From NCBI RefSeq assembly GCF_900100345.1, contig NZ_FMTT01000024.1, positions 1 through 64,000 on the forward strand: 64,000 nucleotides of DNA. Direction: 5' to 3'. This DNA is from Paenibacillus tianmuensis. Lineage in GTDB: Bacteria; Bacillota; Bacilli; Paenibacillales; NBRC-103111. The notes under the pieces are model-generated. The model searched no databases. It saw nothing but the letters and a program-made list of their open reading frames with translations, and was not told the origin of the DNA. The first letter of the stretch is position 1. Each line of letters starts with the position of its first letter. The position numbers were made by a program, and so were the translations under genes. Below, piece after piece: positions 34,920 through 43,771 of the stretch.

Positions 34920-36122
34920 CTATCTGCTAAGCGACGACCGCGAAGCGTCCGACCGCTGACGGCGGGGCCTGAACCAGAACAAGGTCAAGCCCACGGCGCT
35001 CGCCCCGATTACCCCAGCCAAATAAAATCCGCTCTTGAGTCCCGCCCACTCGTTCAAGCCGCCGGCCAAGAACGGCCCCGCAAACATGCCGATCGCATAG
35101 ACTGCCTGGTACAGCCCCATCGCTGTAGCCCTCTTTTGTTCCGGGATGTGCTGTATCGAGAGTCCCAAGAGCAGCGGGAAATGCAGTCCTTGGAAAAACC
35201 CGTTAACCGCCTGCGTCAGCAGCAGCAGCCCGAAACCGGACACCAGTGAAGTTGCCGCCGAGCACACGGCGCTGACCGCAAAGCCGAGCAGCACGACGTT
35301 CCACGCTCCGAAGCGCGGGGCAAATACTTTGCCGGTCATAAACGAGCTGACGGCGTGCGGAATCATGAAAGCAAATACAAGCAGTGTCAGCCCGGCCTCG
35401 TCCGCCCCCAGCGATAAAGCGTACGAGGGCGTAAAACCGAACATCGTAATAAACAAGACACTGTGCGCCAAAATGGACAACGAAGAAACCTTGAGCAGCA
35501 GCTTATCCTTCATCACCGGCGCGAGATCGGTGAAACGCATCGGCGACCGGTCGCCGCTTTCCTTCGGTTCTTTCAGCAGGAAAGCAAGCGCCAGCCCGGC
35601 CAGTCCGATGACCGCCCCGGTCCAGAATGCGGCGTTCCATCCGCCCCATTTGACCAAGTAGCCGCTCATGCTCATGCCGAAAAGCTGCCCGGCGACGGTG
35701 AGCAGGCTGATCGTGCCCATCGCCCGGGTCGCTTGTTCGCCGCGGTATAATCCGGCATACATGACGGTAAACGCAACCCAGGTCGAGGCGCCTACCCCCG
35801 ACAGCACGCGGCCGGCGAACGCCCAGCCAAGCTGCTCGCCCAAGGCGAAGCATAGGCAGCTGGCCGCGGTACACAGCATGCCGAGCACAATGAACGGCTT
35901 CCGGCTCTTAAAACGGTCGGACGTGATCCCGAGCGGCAGACGCAGCACGATCTGCGTCAACCCGTAGCTGCCGAGCACGATCCCGGCCATGGTATAGGAG
36001 GCGCCCAGATGATCAAGGTATGGCGACAGGATCGGCACGTAGACATAGAGCGAGCACCAATATAACAAGGTGACCAGCACAAAGATCGTATGATTCATTC
36101 GCTCTGCGGTTGTCGATTTCAT
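34920..36122 (-). CDS. Major facilitator superfamily transporter
   Basis: 400 residues, 12 membrane helices. GSYGLTQIVLRLPLGITSDRFKSRK is the MFS motif A loop between helices 2 and 3. ASTWVAFTVMYAGLYRGEQ and the second-half repeat loop (QHIPEQKRATAMGLYQAVYAIG) agree with the DHA1-type drug:proton carriers. The C-terminus is very basic (RPRRQRSDASR). It follows the Fe-alcohol dehydrogenase gene by 18 bases and so is probably co-transcribed with it. The substrate is unknown. Confidence 0.85.
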   Translation of the reverse strand: MKSTTAERMNHTIFVLVTLLYWCSLYVYVPILSPYLDHLGASYTMAGIVLGSYGLTQIVLRLPLGITSDRFKSRKPFIVLGMLCTAASCLCFALGEQLGWAFAGRVLSGVGASTWVAFTVMYAGLYRGEQATRAMGTISLLTVAGQLFGMSMSGYLVKWGGWNAAFWTGAVIGLAGLALAFLLKEPKESGDRSPMRFTDLAPVMKDKLLLKVSSLSILAHSVLFITMFGFTPSYALSLGADEAGLTLLVFAFMIPHAVSSFMTGKVFAPRFGAWNVVLLGFAVSAVCSAATSLVSGFGLLLLTQAVNGFFQGLHFPLLLGLSIQHIPEQKRATAMGLYQAVYAIGMFAGPFLAGGLNEWAGLKSGFYLAGVIGASAVGLTLFWFRPRRQRSDASRSSLSR

Positions 36123-36140
36123 GATGAGTTTTCTTCCCTC

Positions 36141-37310
36141 TTATAAGCTTAGCTGCAGAATAGCCTTGACATCGTCCTCATGCAGCACCTTGAACGATCC
36201 GATCGGGCCGAACTTAACGGCTTCCTTTGCCATTCGGCCGATTTCGCTGTCCCCGATACCGAGATCGGCCAAACGAGCAGGCGCGCCGATGCGCGTAAAA
36301 TAATCTCTCGTCGCCTGAATGCCGGCCAACGCGATTTCTTCTTCGCTTTTGCCTGCGGGATCGATGTTCCACACCCGGACAGCAACCTGCACGAACCGTT
36401 CCGGACGGCTGCGGTATACATACTTCATCCAGTTCGGAAACAAAATGGAAAGTCCCGCCGCATGCGCAATATCATAGATTGCGCTCACTTCGTGCTCGAT
36501 AGCGTGCGTCGCCCAGTCGGTCTGCACGCCGACGCTGATCATGCCACCGTTCAGTGCATACGTGCCGCAAAGCATCAGGTTCGCGCGAGCCTCGTATTGC
36601 TCCGGCTCGGCCAAAGCCCGTTCGCCGTTCTCAATAATCGTTTGCAGGATCGACTCGCAAAGCCGCTCTTGCAGAGGTGTATCCGGCGTGAGGCTGAAGT
36701 ATTGCTCGAAGACGTGCGACATCATGTCCACGACCCCATTCACCGTTTGATCTGCGGGCACCGTGTACGTCAGCGTTGGGTCCAGAATGGAAAATTGGGG
36801 ATAAGCGTAAATGCTGGCGAACGATTTCTTCAGCTTTTCTTCCCAGTTGGTGATGACGGCGTTGCCGTTCATTTCGGAGCCCGTTGCTGATAAGGTTAAC
36901 ACCGTACCGAGCGGCAGCGCCGCCGTAATTTTCGCTTTCCGCATCAGAAAATCCCAGACGTCTCCCTCATAAGGCACGCCGACGGCGACGGCTTTGGCTG
37001 CGTCGATTACGCTGCCTCCACCTACGGCCAGAATCAAATCGACGCCTTCCGCGCGGCACAGCTCGATTCCCTTGCGCACTGTCGTAACCCGGGGATTCGG
37101 CTCAACGCCGGGCAGTTCGACGGTTCGGACACCCGCGTTGGCAAGCTGCGTGAGGACGCGATCGTACAGGCCGGTCTTTTTAATGCTTCCGCCGCCATAA
37201 ACGAGCAGTACCGTTTTGCTGCCGCAGGACGCAACTTGCTCGCCCAGCCGCTCCAGCTTGCCCGCACCGAACAAGATTTTGGTAGGATTATGAAAATCAA
37301 ACGAATTCAT
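36141..37310 (-). CDS. Iron-containing alcohol dehydrogenase (YugJ/BdhA-like)
   Basis: 389 residues from ATG 37310, which has GGAGG upstream. MNSFDFHNPTKILFGAGKL is the typical group III ADH start. ILAVGGGSVIDAAKAVA is the NAD(P)-binding GGGSxxD motif. The metal ligands fall in VVDMMSHVFEQYF and TDWATHAIEHEVSAIYDIAHAAGL (Asp and three His). Relatives are the YugJ/YqhD-type NADPH-dependent butanol and aldehyde reductases. Encoded just upstream of an MFS carrier. Confidence 0.9.
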   Translation of the reverse strand: MNSFDFHNPTKILFGAGKLERLGEQVASCGSKTVLLVYGGGSIKKTGLYDRVLTQLANAGVRTVELPGVEPNPRVTTVRKGIELCRAEGVDLILAVGGGSVIDAAKAVAVGVPYEGDVWDFLMRKAKITAALPLGTVLTLSATGSEMNGNAVITNWEEKLKKSFASIYAYPQFSILDPTLTYTVPADQTVNGVVDMMSHVFEQYFSLTPDTPLQERLCESILQTIIENGERALAEPEQYEARANLMLCGTYALNGGMISVGVQTDWATHAIEHEVSAIYDIAHAAGLSILFPNWMKYVYRSRPERFVQVAVRVWNIDPAGKSEEEIALAGIQATRDYFTRIGAPARLADLGIGDSEIGRMAKEAVKFGPIGSFKVLHEDDVKAILQLSL

Positions 37311-37485
37311 CGTCTTTCCTCCTTCGTTACTCATGCGTTCAATATATTATACTAGGTACCGAACCATAGTACTAGCATGGGAACTTTTTACAAGACATGC
37401 TCGCAGCCGTTTCGCAATTTTCGCCGCACAAAAAGCCCTGCTGCCAGCATGGCGCTGCAAGAGGGCCGGGAATGGTAAAAATCTG

Positions 37486-37878
37486 TCAAGAAATACTTTT
37501 GAGGCCGCCGTATTGAGAAATCGCGAGCAACAAATCACGCAATATCGGCAAGACGAACTGCGCGCCATCAAGCCGAAATATGCCGCTGCGGTTATGCACC
37601 GTCGCTTCCTTCACATACAGGCAGTAATGCGGCATTCCGGAGTGCATGCTGACGGATTCGCTTCCGGAGGCACCCCTCTTTTGGAACGTAATCGGACGAG
37701 CGCCGGACGGCGGCTCGTACGGCAAAATGCTGATAATATCTTCAAGCCTGATATGATAATTGGCATGCGGCTTTTGGAAAACGAGTTCTTGGGTCGAGAC
37801 CGTGAGTCCGAAATCCCTCTTTTTATGAGAAATTTTCAGTTCCCCCTCCAGCCCCTTGATCTTAATAAATTCGTTCAT
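37486..37878 (-). CDS. Small protein of unknown function
   Basis: 130 residues from ATG 37878, which has TGGGAGGGAGAG upstream; an in-frame extension to 38172 has no RBS and crosses a gene scrap. The protein is beta-rich (ELKISHKKRDFGLTVSTQEL, HYCLYVKEATVHNRSGIFRL) and ends LRDLLLAISQYGGL. No signal or membrane helix. It is a single gene. Not recognised. Confidence 0.65.
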   Translation of the reverse strand: MNEFIKIKGLEGELKISHKKRDFGLTVSTQELVFQKPHANYHIRLEDIISILPYEPPSGARPITFQKRGASGSESVSMHSGMPHYCLYVKEATVHNRSGIFRLDGAQFVLPILRDLLLAISQYGGLKSIS

Positions 37879-38084
37879 GCTCTCTCTCCCTCCCAGAGCC
37901 GTAGGCAGTCTGTTCGGTGGGTTGCCTCGAACGTTCCGATCCGAACGGAGCTTAGACCTTGAAGCGAGCATACCATAAAAGGATAACCCGCGCCACCTGT
38001 CCCGTCCGGTCGGATGCTGCCAACATATTCTTCGGAGTTTTTGGCAAAATAACGCTATTGCCGAATATTTCAAGACAAAGGGGC

Positions 38085-38225
38085 GAAGCCGGAGGATTGC
38101 GACCATACGCTGTTCGTCAATCTGAAAGGGACGTTTCTGTGCGTTAAATTTGCGATTCCTCATATGAAGCAAAAGGCCGGCAGCATCATCATTACCAGCT
38201 CGATCATCGAGATCATGGAGTTGTA
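38085..38225 (+). pseudogene. Short-chain dehydrogenase fragment
   Basis: One frame reads PEDCDHTLFVNLKGTFLCVK, then FAIPHMKQKAGSIIITSSI, the N-N-K...SIIxxSS segment of classical SDR enzymes. The Rossmann GxxxGxG start and the YxxxK are both missing, and stops close the frame on either side. It is a remnant of about 45 codons inside a 500-base gap. Confidence 0.65.
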
Positions 38226-38278
38226 CAGCTACCGCTTTTCGTTTGTTTGTCCGAAACCCGCTTGTAGCTATAACGCAA

Positions 38279-38325
38279 AAGCAAGCAGAAATCGTCTGGT
38301 GTAGACGACGATCTGCTTGCTTCTT
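38279..38325. terminator. Hairpin, probable orphan terminator
   Basis: AAGCAAGCAG-AAATCGTC pairs with GACGATCTGCTTGCTT around a short loop. It follows the SDR scrap and may be the terminator of that lost gene. Confidence 0.55.
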
Positions 38326-38389
38326 AGGGATGGAAAACTTTTCACTGTTTCATTTCATATACCTTGATTTTTTTAGTGTGCGTTCGTTT

Positions 38390-38878
38390 TTAGTTATAAA
38401 CGGTCAAAAGTATATTACTCTCAAAAGCATAAAGTATTTCTTTAAATTTATTCTTCTTGGCATCATACGTTCCGATTACTTGCACTTCTTCAGATTTTGC
38501 ATCCAGCTTTTTTAGCTTTTGAAGGATCTGCTTCCGATCCTTTTCATCGATTTCATTGATTGGGAGCGTTGCGCGAGCCCCAGCTACTGTACCTGTTTCA
38601 GTGTCAAAGTGGATTTTATATTTTCCGTCTACCGATTTAACCGCTACAAAATCTCCAAATTCCACCTCGCCAACATCCTGCAACTTTATCTCTTTCCCCG
38701 CAAACTGTTTCATCACTTTCTGTAGCTTTGAGGCCATCTCTTTGTCAATCTTAACCTTCTTAACCTCCGGCTGCTTCTGCTCTTGTGCAGCCGCAACTCC
38801 TGCAGGAAGCGGCCCTGCCACGGTAACCAACATACTGGATACGATCATAGACGCCATAATTGCTTTTTTTAATTTCAT
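38390..38878 (-). CDS. Secreted protein with PepSY-like fold, function unknown
   Basis: 162 residues from ATG 38878 with TAGGAGG upstream. MKLKKAIMASMIVSSMLVTV and the following AGPLPAGVAAAQ form a signal peptide with a likely AxA cleavage. The mature part is small and charged: VDGKYKIHFDTETGTVAGA is like the repeated strand-turn of PepSY proteins. It lies behind a promoter with BlaI/CopY-type operators at 39082-39134 and may be controlled by them. Confidence 0.65.
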   Translation of the reverse strand: MKLKKAIMASMIVSSMLVTVAGPLPAGVAAAQEQKQPEVKKVKIDKEMASKLQKVMKQFAGKEIKLQDVGEVEFGDFVAVKSVDGKYKIHFDTETGTVAGARATLPINEIDEKDRKQILQKLKKLDAKSEEVQVIGTYDAKKNKFKEILYAFESNILLTVYN

Positions 38879-38949
38879 GATAAATCCTCCTATGTAATTA
38901 ATTGGATAAAAATTCAATCATACTCATTTTAGAAAAGGAATTGGTTTTC

Positions 38950-39072
38950 TTAAGCTTCCTTTAAAGATTTCGCCTCTGCCACAAAGTTCACCGATGAACC
39001 CAGTAATATAACACTGATTAATGTTGCATGGCTACTTTTGATATTACGTTCATTTTGTATAGCTCCTCCCAT
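38950..39072 (-). pseudogene. Frame-disturbed short membrane peptide gene
   Basis: GGGAGGAG is spaced for ATG 39053, but that frame stops after MNVISKVAMQH. Another frame, open from ATG 39072, reads NERNIKSSHATLISVILLG, then SSVNFVAEAKSLKEA and stops. It encodes one membrane helix. Most likely a 35-40 residue peptide gene hit by an indel. It lies directly downstream of the operator-bearing promoter. Confidence 0.4.
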
Positions 39073-39081
39073 ATGATTATA

Positions 39082-39095
39082 ACTACGTTTGTAGT
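39082..39095. promoter_or_regulatory. BlaI/CopY-type operator, downstream copy
   Basis: ACTACGTTTGTAGT: one mismatch from the TACA-N2-TGTA dyad, located just after the expected start of transcription. Confidence 0.6.
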
Positions 39096-39105
39096 CTATG
39101 GTTAT

Positions 39106-39134
39106 ATACTACAGTTGTAGTTGTATATTGTCAA
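39106..39134 (-). promoter_or_regulatory. Promoter with embedded BlaI/CopY-type operator
   Basis: On the minus strand TTGACA (39129-39134), 17 bases, TAGTAT (39106-39111). The dyad ACTACAGTTGTAGT (39108-39121) with the TACA-N2-TGTA core of BlaI/MecI/CopY operators covers the -10 and spacer. No gene for such a repressor is in the window. Confidence 0.7.
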
Positions 39135-39171
39135 CACCTTTGTTACAAAAAAAATTTTCATCCTACTATGC

Positions 39172-39483
39172 CTAAATGCCAGGATTCAGTTTGCCCCTCT
39201 CCGCATCAACATGCTCCCGATTAACTTTGAAGTAGGTACCTTGCTCCTCAAAATCAAAATAATGCTTGTCATCCGGCATCAAAACACACCGGGTCAGTTT
39301 TATTATATTGTCTTCATTGAACGTGCTATCGGTAAAGTATATCTGAACGGCCCTCTTTCTCTGGAGCGCCTCATTCAGATTTTTTAATGCAGAGCGGCCT
39401 TCTTTAAGAATGACAATAAGCATGCCGAAAGAAAAACCGACCTCTTCGTCCTCTATATCCAGGAAAACTTCGTCGACGAGCAC
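39172..39483 (-). pseudogene. Unknown protein, probably 5'-truncated at an IS scar
   Basis: About 103 residues can be read from a GTG at 39483 that has no RBS. The frame stays open further up to the edge of an ISL3 transposase fragment near 39491. The protein is acidic at first (VFLDIEDEEVGFSF) and then has RKRAVQIYFTDSTFNEDN and DKHYFDFEEQGTYFKV. I do not recognise it. Lack of a start and the abutting IS piece point to loss of its 5' end. Confidence 0.5.
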
Positions 39484-39490
39484 TGCAGAG

Positions 39491-39890
39491 TCGCTAGGTG
39501 AAGAAAGTAAAAAACGGTTGGAATCGCTGCTGAACTACTCCCCTCTGCTTCGAAGCGTGTGGGAGTGGAAAGAAGCATTCACGACATGGTATGACTGCTC
39601 GCCGAACTTGGCCATTGCCAGACTGGGATTTTATAGAGGACGAAGAGGAACGTTGGTGTGAGCAAGGTGATCGAATCGACCACACCGCGGTCCGAAGCGC
39701 CCTCAAGACGATGTGCAATTGGAAAGTGGAGATCGTGAACTACCATCATTGCTGCTGGACAAACGCAACAGTAGAAGGTCGACACAATCGTATAAAAGCT
39801 TTTCAGCGCCGCCATTACTTCACACGAAATCGCAGTCGCTATAAAGCAGGCATTCTCATCGAATGTAACCGCCACCGGATGTTGGGCTAG
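39491..39890 (+). pseudogene. ISL3-family transposase, C-terminal fragment with frameshift
   Basis: The first part reads LRSVWEWKEAFTTWYDC and the frame shifts near 39625. The second part gives DWDFIEDEEERWCEQGD, NWKVEIVNYHHCCWTNATVE and GRHNRIKAFQRRHYFTRNR before a stop at 39890. VEGRHNRIKA with the acidic Glu is the C-terminal catalytic region of ISL3 DDE transposases. The N-terminal two thirds are absent. A terminal repeat follows at 39893. Confidence 0.75.
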
Positions 39891-39892
39891 CA

Positions 39893-39919
39893 GTCAAGCA
39901 CTGATTTTGAGGTTGAGCC
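39893..39919. repeat. ISL3-type terminal inverted repeat (one end)
   Basis: GTCAAGCACTGATTTTGAGG then TTGAGCC. It shares nearly its whole length with the right end of the MITE at 61347-61373. No matching left end is seen, in line with a truncated insertion. Confidence 0.75.
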
Positions 39920-39959
39920 ATAATTAATCTCATTTATTTTTTTCGAAAAGAAATATGCC

Positions 39960-41495
39960 TTACGCTTCCGGCTTTGCATTCGAATCGACGGGAGGGGCCG
40001 GGACTAGAGCCGGTTGATTCGCCACGGAATTCTGTTGACTCGTGCGATTCGTCAAGCCTTTCACCAGCTTCTCCAGGTCCAGTCCGCTGACGCTCTTCAG
40101 CATTTCCGGCGCCGTCGCCATCAACTGTGTCACATAGTTGCTAATCCGCGCCGCGCCTTCGCCGTGACCGGTATCGACAACCGTAAGCTTGTCGATCGAC
40201 TTGATCGGCTCGGCTACCTTGCCCGCCAGCTCCGGGAGCATCTTGACGATGATATCGAGGACAGCCGCTTCGCCGAACTTTTCGAACGCCTCCGCGAGCT
40301 TCTGCTTCGCTTCCGCTTCGGCCAAGCCGCGCAGCCGGATCACCTCCGCCTCCGCCGTCCCTTTGGCCCGCTCGGCATCCGCGATCGCCAGACCTTCCAG
40401 CCGCTTCTGCTCCGCCTGCGCTCTCGCCTCCGCTTCGATGCGGTATTGCATGGCGTCCGCTTGCGTGATCTGCTTCGCCTTCTCCGCTTCCGCCGCCTGA
40501 ACGACCGCATACCGGTCGGCGTCCGCCTTCTTCTTCACCTCGGCGTCATACTGCTTCTCGCGGCGTAAAATCTCCTTCGCTTCGAGGTCGATTTCGCGCT
40601 CCTTCCGCACGAGCTCCACGCGCATTTGCTCCTCGACGACGCTTTGCTTCGAACGCGCCTCCTGCACGTGGTAGGCCTGATCCGCTTCCGCACGGGCCAT
40701 ATCCTGATCCTTCTTGAAGGCAGCTACCTTCAGTTCCTTCTCCTTCGAAGCCTCGGCGATATTCGTGTCCCGCAGCAGCTCGGCCTTTTGCCCTTCCTCC
40801 TCGGCGCGCGCCTTCTGAATCCGCGCATCGCGGAGCGCTTCCGCTTCGGCGATTTCCGCATCGCGCTTCACCGCGGCGATCCGCGGCTTACCAAGCGCAT
40901 CCAGGTAGCCCTGCTTGTCGCGTACATCCTTGATCGTGAAGGAAACGATCTGCAGCCCCATTTTTTTCAAATCCTTGGCTGCGACGCCCTGGACCTCCTG
41001 CGCAAAGCGGTCCCGGTTCCGGTATACTTCCTCCACCGTCATCGAGCCGAGAATGGCCCGCAAATGGCCTTCCAATACTTCCTGCGCCTCTCCTTTAAGC
41101 GCTTCCGTAGGCTTGCCCATAAACTGCTCCGCAGCCGTAGCGATATCCTCGACGGCCCCGCCGATCTTAATGATCGCCACGCCGTCGGCAAGCACCGGCA
41201 CCCCTTGCTCCGTATACACTTCGGGAGTCGAGACATCGAGCTTATGCGACAGCAGTGACAAAAACTCGGCCCGTTGGAATACGGGAAGAATGAACGAACC
41301 GCCGCCGCGCACGATTTTGATTTTGCGTCCGTTGTCGTCCGTCAGGACGTTTCTGCTGCCGAGAAACGAACCGGTCACGATCATCGCTTCGTCCGGGCTG
41401 ACCGTTTTGTACCGCGCCCAGAATGCCAGGCCCAACACTACGATGACGGCAACGACAATCACGGGAACCAACAAGGCATCACTTATTCCATCCAT
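39960..41495 (-). CDS. floT: Flotillin-like protein FloT (YuaG)
   Basis: About 511 residues from ATG 41495 (GAAGGAGC 8 bases upstream; GTG 41501 is also in frame). One N-terminal hairpin or membrane helix (ALLVPVIVVAVIVVLGLAFWA), an SPFH domain (about 40-220), then a long Ala/Glu/Lys-rich coiled coil (about 220-430) with EAEAKQKLAEAFEKFGEAAV near its end, and a Pro-rich tail. Flotillins form scaffold assemblies in fluid-ordered membrane regions. The upstream gene encodes the NfeD-like partner YuaF, the usual pair. Confidence 0.93.
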   Translation of the reverse strand: MDGISDALLVPVIVVAVIVVLGLAFWARYKTVSPDEAMIVTGSFLGSRNVLTDDNGRKIKIVRGGGSFILPVFQRAEFLSLLSHKLDVSTPEVYTEQGVPVLADGVAIIKIGGAVEDIATAAEQFMGKPTEALKGEAQEVLEGHLRAILGSMTVEEVYRNRDRFAQEVQGVAAKDLKKMGLQIVSFTIKDVRDKQGYLDALGKPRIAAVKRDAEIAEAEALRDARIQKARAEEEGQKAELLRDTNIAEASKEKELKVAAFKKDQDMARAEADQAYHVQEARSKQSVVEEQMRVELVRKEREIDLEAKEILRREKQYDAEVKKKADADRYAVVQAAEAEKAKQITQADAMQYRIEAEARAQAEQKRLEGLAIADAERAKGTAEAEVIRLRGLAEAEAKQKLAEAFEKFGEAAVLDIIVKMLPELAGKVAEPIKSIDKLTVVDTGHGEGAARISNYVTQLMATAPEMLKSVSGLDLEKLVKGLTNRTSQQNSVANQPALVPAPPVDSNAKPEA

Positions 41496-41519
41496 CTGCA
41501 CCGCTCCTTCGATAAGTAA

Positions 41520-42053
41520 TTAATGATTGGAGTCCAGACAAGACACAAGCAGTGCGCCGTCCTTCACTTCCACCGTCACAACCTTAAGACCTGCCGCAAT
41601 CTCCGTCCCGTCGAAGCTTTCCGCAATTTGATTCGTCACACCGCCGCCGATCCGCATCACAACCTCGCCGCTGCCCCGCGCGGGAATCGGCACGGTCACT
41701 TCGCCGATGCGGCCGACCAAATCCTGCATCGAGAATGCGACCGAATTTTCGGTTTTCTCCATCGGCTTTACGTAGACAAAATAAATCAGAACGGCAGATG
41801 CAGCGGCAGCCAGCAGGGATAGGACAAAGACCGCCCCCGCTACCAAAGAAGTATAGCCCGTCAGCAGCACCCCGGCCCCGCCAAGCACCGTAATCGCAGT
41901 GAAGAGCACCATCGGCTGCAGCCAGTGAAGCACGTCGCCGGACATGAAATCGAACATTCCGTCCAGCGCGTTGCTGAGCAAGTCGCCGAGCAGCACCGTC
42001 ACCAAGGCGAATAAGACGCCGGTAATCAACAGCCCCCAATACACTCCAAGCAT
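41520..42053 (-). CDS. yuaF: NfeD-like membrane protein YuaF
   Basis: 177 residues from ATG 42053, preceded by GGAGGGAAGG. Three or four membrane helices (GVYWGLLITGVLFALVTVLLG and LFTAITVLGGAGVLLTGYTSL) are followed by a C-terminal OB-fold (LVGRIGEVTVPIPARGSGEV), as in B. subtilis YuaF. It is encoded 24 bases upstream of floT and works with it in membrane organisation. Confidence 0.88.
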   Translation of the reverse strand: MLGVYWGLLITGVLFALVTVLLGDLLSNALDGMFDFMSGDVLHWLQPMVLFTAITVLGGAGVLLTGYTSLVAGAVFVLSLLAAAASAVLIYFVYVKPMEKTENSVAFSMQDLVGRIGEVTVPIPARGSGEVVMRIGGGVTNQIAESFDGTEIAAGLKVVTVEVKDGALLVSCLDSNH

Positions 42054-42173
42054 GTCCTTCCCTCCTGACCGTCTAGGGTTATGCACTCATGACGTAATAC
42101 GCATCATACGCGTAAAAGTTTCGCTTTTTTTCCTCCATTTTCCTTATTTTGAAAATAAAAATCAAGGCCGCAG

Positions 42174-42195
42174 GAATCGTCATTCCCACGGCCTT
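42174..42195 (-). terminator. Terminator of the phosphodiester glycosidase-like gene
   Basis: AAGGCCG-TGGGAAT/ATTCC-TGCGGCCTT pairs with small bulges and is followed by TGATTTTTATTTT on the minus strand. Confidence 0.65.
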
Positions 42196-42197
42196 CT

Positions 42198-43007
42198 TTA
42201 CTTCGACTTGAGCGCTAGCATCTGATAGACCTCCCGGGAATCTCCCTTAAGCCGGACTTGTCCGTTCTGCATCTGCGAGGAGCCGTCGCCGTCCAGAAAA
42301 ATGCCGTCGACCAGTTGTCCCGGCGCAGTCGTCTCAAGCACCGCCCGGCGGAATTGCTCGACGGTGCACGGCTTGTCCGACACGAGAAGCCACAGGTTCT
42401 GCTGCCGGTCGAATACGGCTCCCGAGCGCAGCCTCGGCTCGTCAAACGCCGGCATGTCCTCCTTCTTCGCCTGCTCGATCCAGCGCTCCTCCGCCCCGAG
42501 AGACATGCTGACCCCGCCTTGCGCCCAGTAGCGGTTCGGATCGGTCATTCGCAGCTCCCCTGCCTCCTGCGCCACCTGGACGGAGAACGACCGCGTCACT
42601 TCGTCCCAGACAAGCGTCCCTTTCGGATAATCGATGTTGTACCAGCCGGAGCCGTAGTCGTGGGATTCGCCCTTCAGCGGCTTGCCGTTGACAACGGCGA
42701 TGCTGAGCAGGTCGCCGTTCCAGAAAAAGCCTCCGTTAATCCCGTAATCCGGCGTCGCGGTCACGTTGGTCACGATGTGCTTCAGCTCGATATTGTCGGG
42801 AGCCGTCCGCATCGCATGCAGCTTCACTCCGTTCGCCGCCGCAAACGTGGTGTAGGTATAATGGACGGGAACCGGCTTTTCCCGGGGGGTTGTCCAATAG
42901 GCAGACAAAATGACGGCAATTAAATTGCCAAGCAAAAATCCCGCAAGCAAAAGCTGAAGCTGACGTTCGTTTCCGCGGGCCAGACGGTTTCTCAGAACGG
43001 CTATCAT
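42198..43007 (-). CDS. Phosphodiester glycosidase-like (NAGPA domain) membrane-anchored protein
   Basis: 269 residues from ATG 43007. One N-terminal helix (LQLLLAGFLLGNLIAVILSAY) anchors an extracytoplasmic domain. YGINGGFFWNGDLLSIAV, WAQGGVSMSLG and VDGIFLDGDGSSQM are the NGGFF and DGxxSS motifs of the NAGPA family, which removes N-acetylglucosamine from phosphodiesters and is found in bacterial wall-acting proteins. It probably acts on a wall or teichoic acid glycan outside the membrane. Single gene. Confidence 0.75.
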   Translation of the reverse strand: MIAVLRNRLARGNERQLQLLLAGFLLGNLIAVILSAYWTTPREKPVPVHYTYTTFAAANGVKLHAMRTAPDNIELKHIVTNVTATPDYGINGGFFWNGDLLSIAVVNGKPLKGESHDYGSGWYNIDYPKGTLVWDEVTRSFSVQVAQEAGELRMTDPNRYWAQGGVSMSLGAEERWIEQAKKEDMPAFDEPRLRSGAVFDRQQNLWLLVSDKPCTVEQFRRAVLETTAPGQLVDGIFLDGDGSSQMQNGQVRLKGDSREVYQMLALKSK

Positions 43008-43091
43008 CGGCACATCCCCATTTCATCTGAAATCATAGTCATAGATTCGTAGTCTTAATCTATGAGATTCAGGGAAGGATTATGATTGGCG

Positions 43092-43523
43092 TTACGGCTT
43101 GACGACGCCTTTTTTGAGCACGATGTTCGCATACTGCGCCCCTTCGCCCGTCGCAACGACGGCATACGCTTGTTTGGCGCGCTCATAGAACGCGAACCGC
43201 TCCACAAATGCGGGCTCGGCGAATTCCGGCGCGTGCTTCTTGACAATCGCGCGATATTCGTCCCAGATGACTGGCTTCACCGGATCGCCGGGAACGACGG
43301 CCATCAAGGCGACCGAATGCTCCGCATACGTATCCAATGGAAAAAAGGTTAATATTCCGTCGAGCAGTTGGGGAATGTCATGTCCGTCACAGCGCACCAG
43401 ACGCTGCGCATGGCTCGCCGCCGGAAAATTGCCGTCGGCCAGCACCAGTTCATCGCCGTGTCCCATTTCCATCATAATTTTTAACAATTCGGGAGAAAGA
43501 ATCGAAGGAATGCCTTTTAACAT
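43092..43523 (-). CDS. RbsD/FucU family sugar mutarotase
   Basis: 143 residues. MLKGIPSILSPELLKIMMEM followed by GHGDELVLADGNFPA is the hallmark of RbsD/FucU, with the catalytic His in GHGDE. The C-terminal KQAYAVVATGEGAQYANIVL is also typical, and the length and DANFPA-like motif place it nearer FucU (fucose mutarotase). It interconverts sugar anomers in the cytosol. RBS GGAGG before ATG 43523. No fucose or ribose genes are beside it. Confidence 0.88.
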   Translation of the reverse strand: MLKGIPSILSPELLKIMMEMGHGDELVLADGNFPAASHAQRLVRCDGHDIPQLLDGILTFFPLDTYAEHSVALMAVVPGDPVKPVIWDEYRAIVKKHAPEFAEPAFVERFAFYERAKQAYAVVATGEGAQYANIVLKKGVVKP

Positions 43524-43771
43524 GTCCGTACCTCCAAGGGGCTAGTCTTGCGCCGCCGTATCGCAGCGTTCAAGCTTATCCTAGGGCAGCAGGCCAGTTT
43601 TTGTCAACGGTTCGGGGTTCAGGTAGGTCGATTAAAAGTCCGGCGCACAGCCTAGGGGCTCCCGGGGAAACAAAGCGATGGCATCCGTCGGCCCGATAAG
43701 GTACTATGGGTAGAGAATCAACAGGATTCTCTCTCTATCCATACATTTGAAAAAGCGGGTGAAGCATTCCA

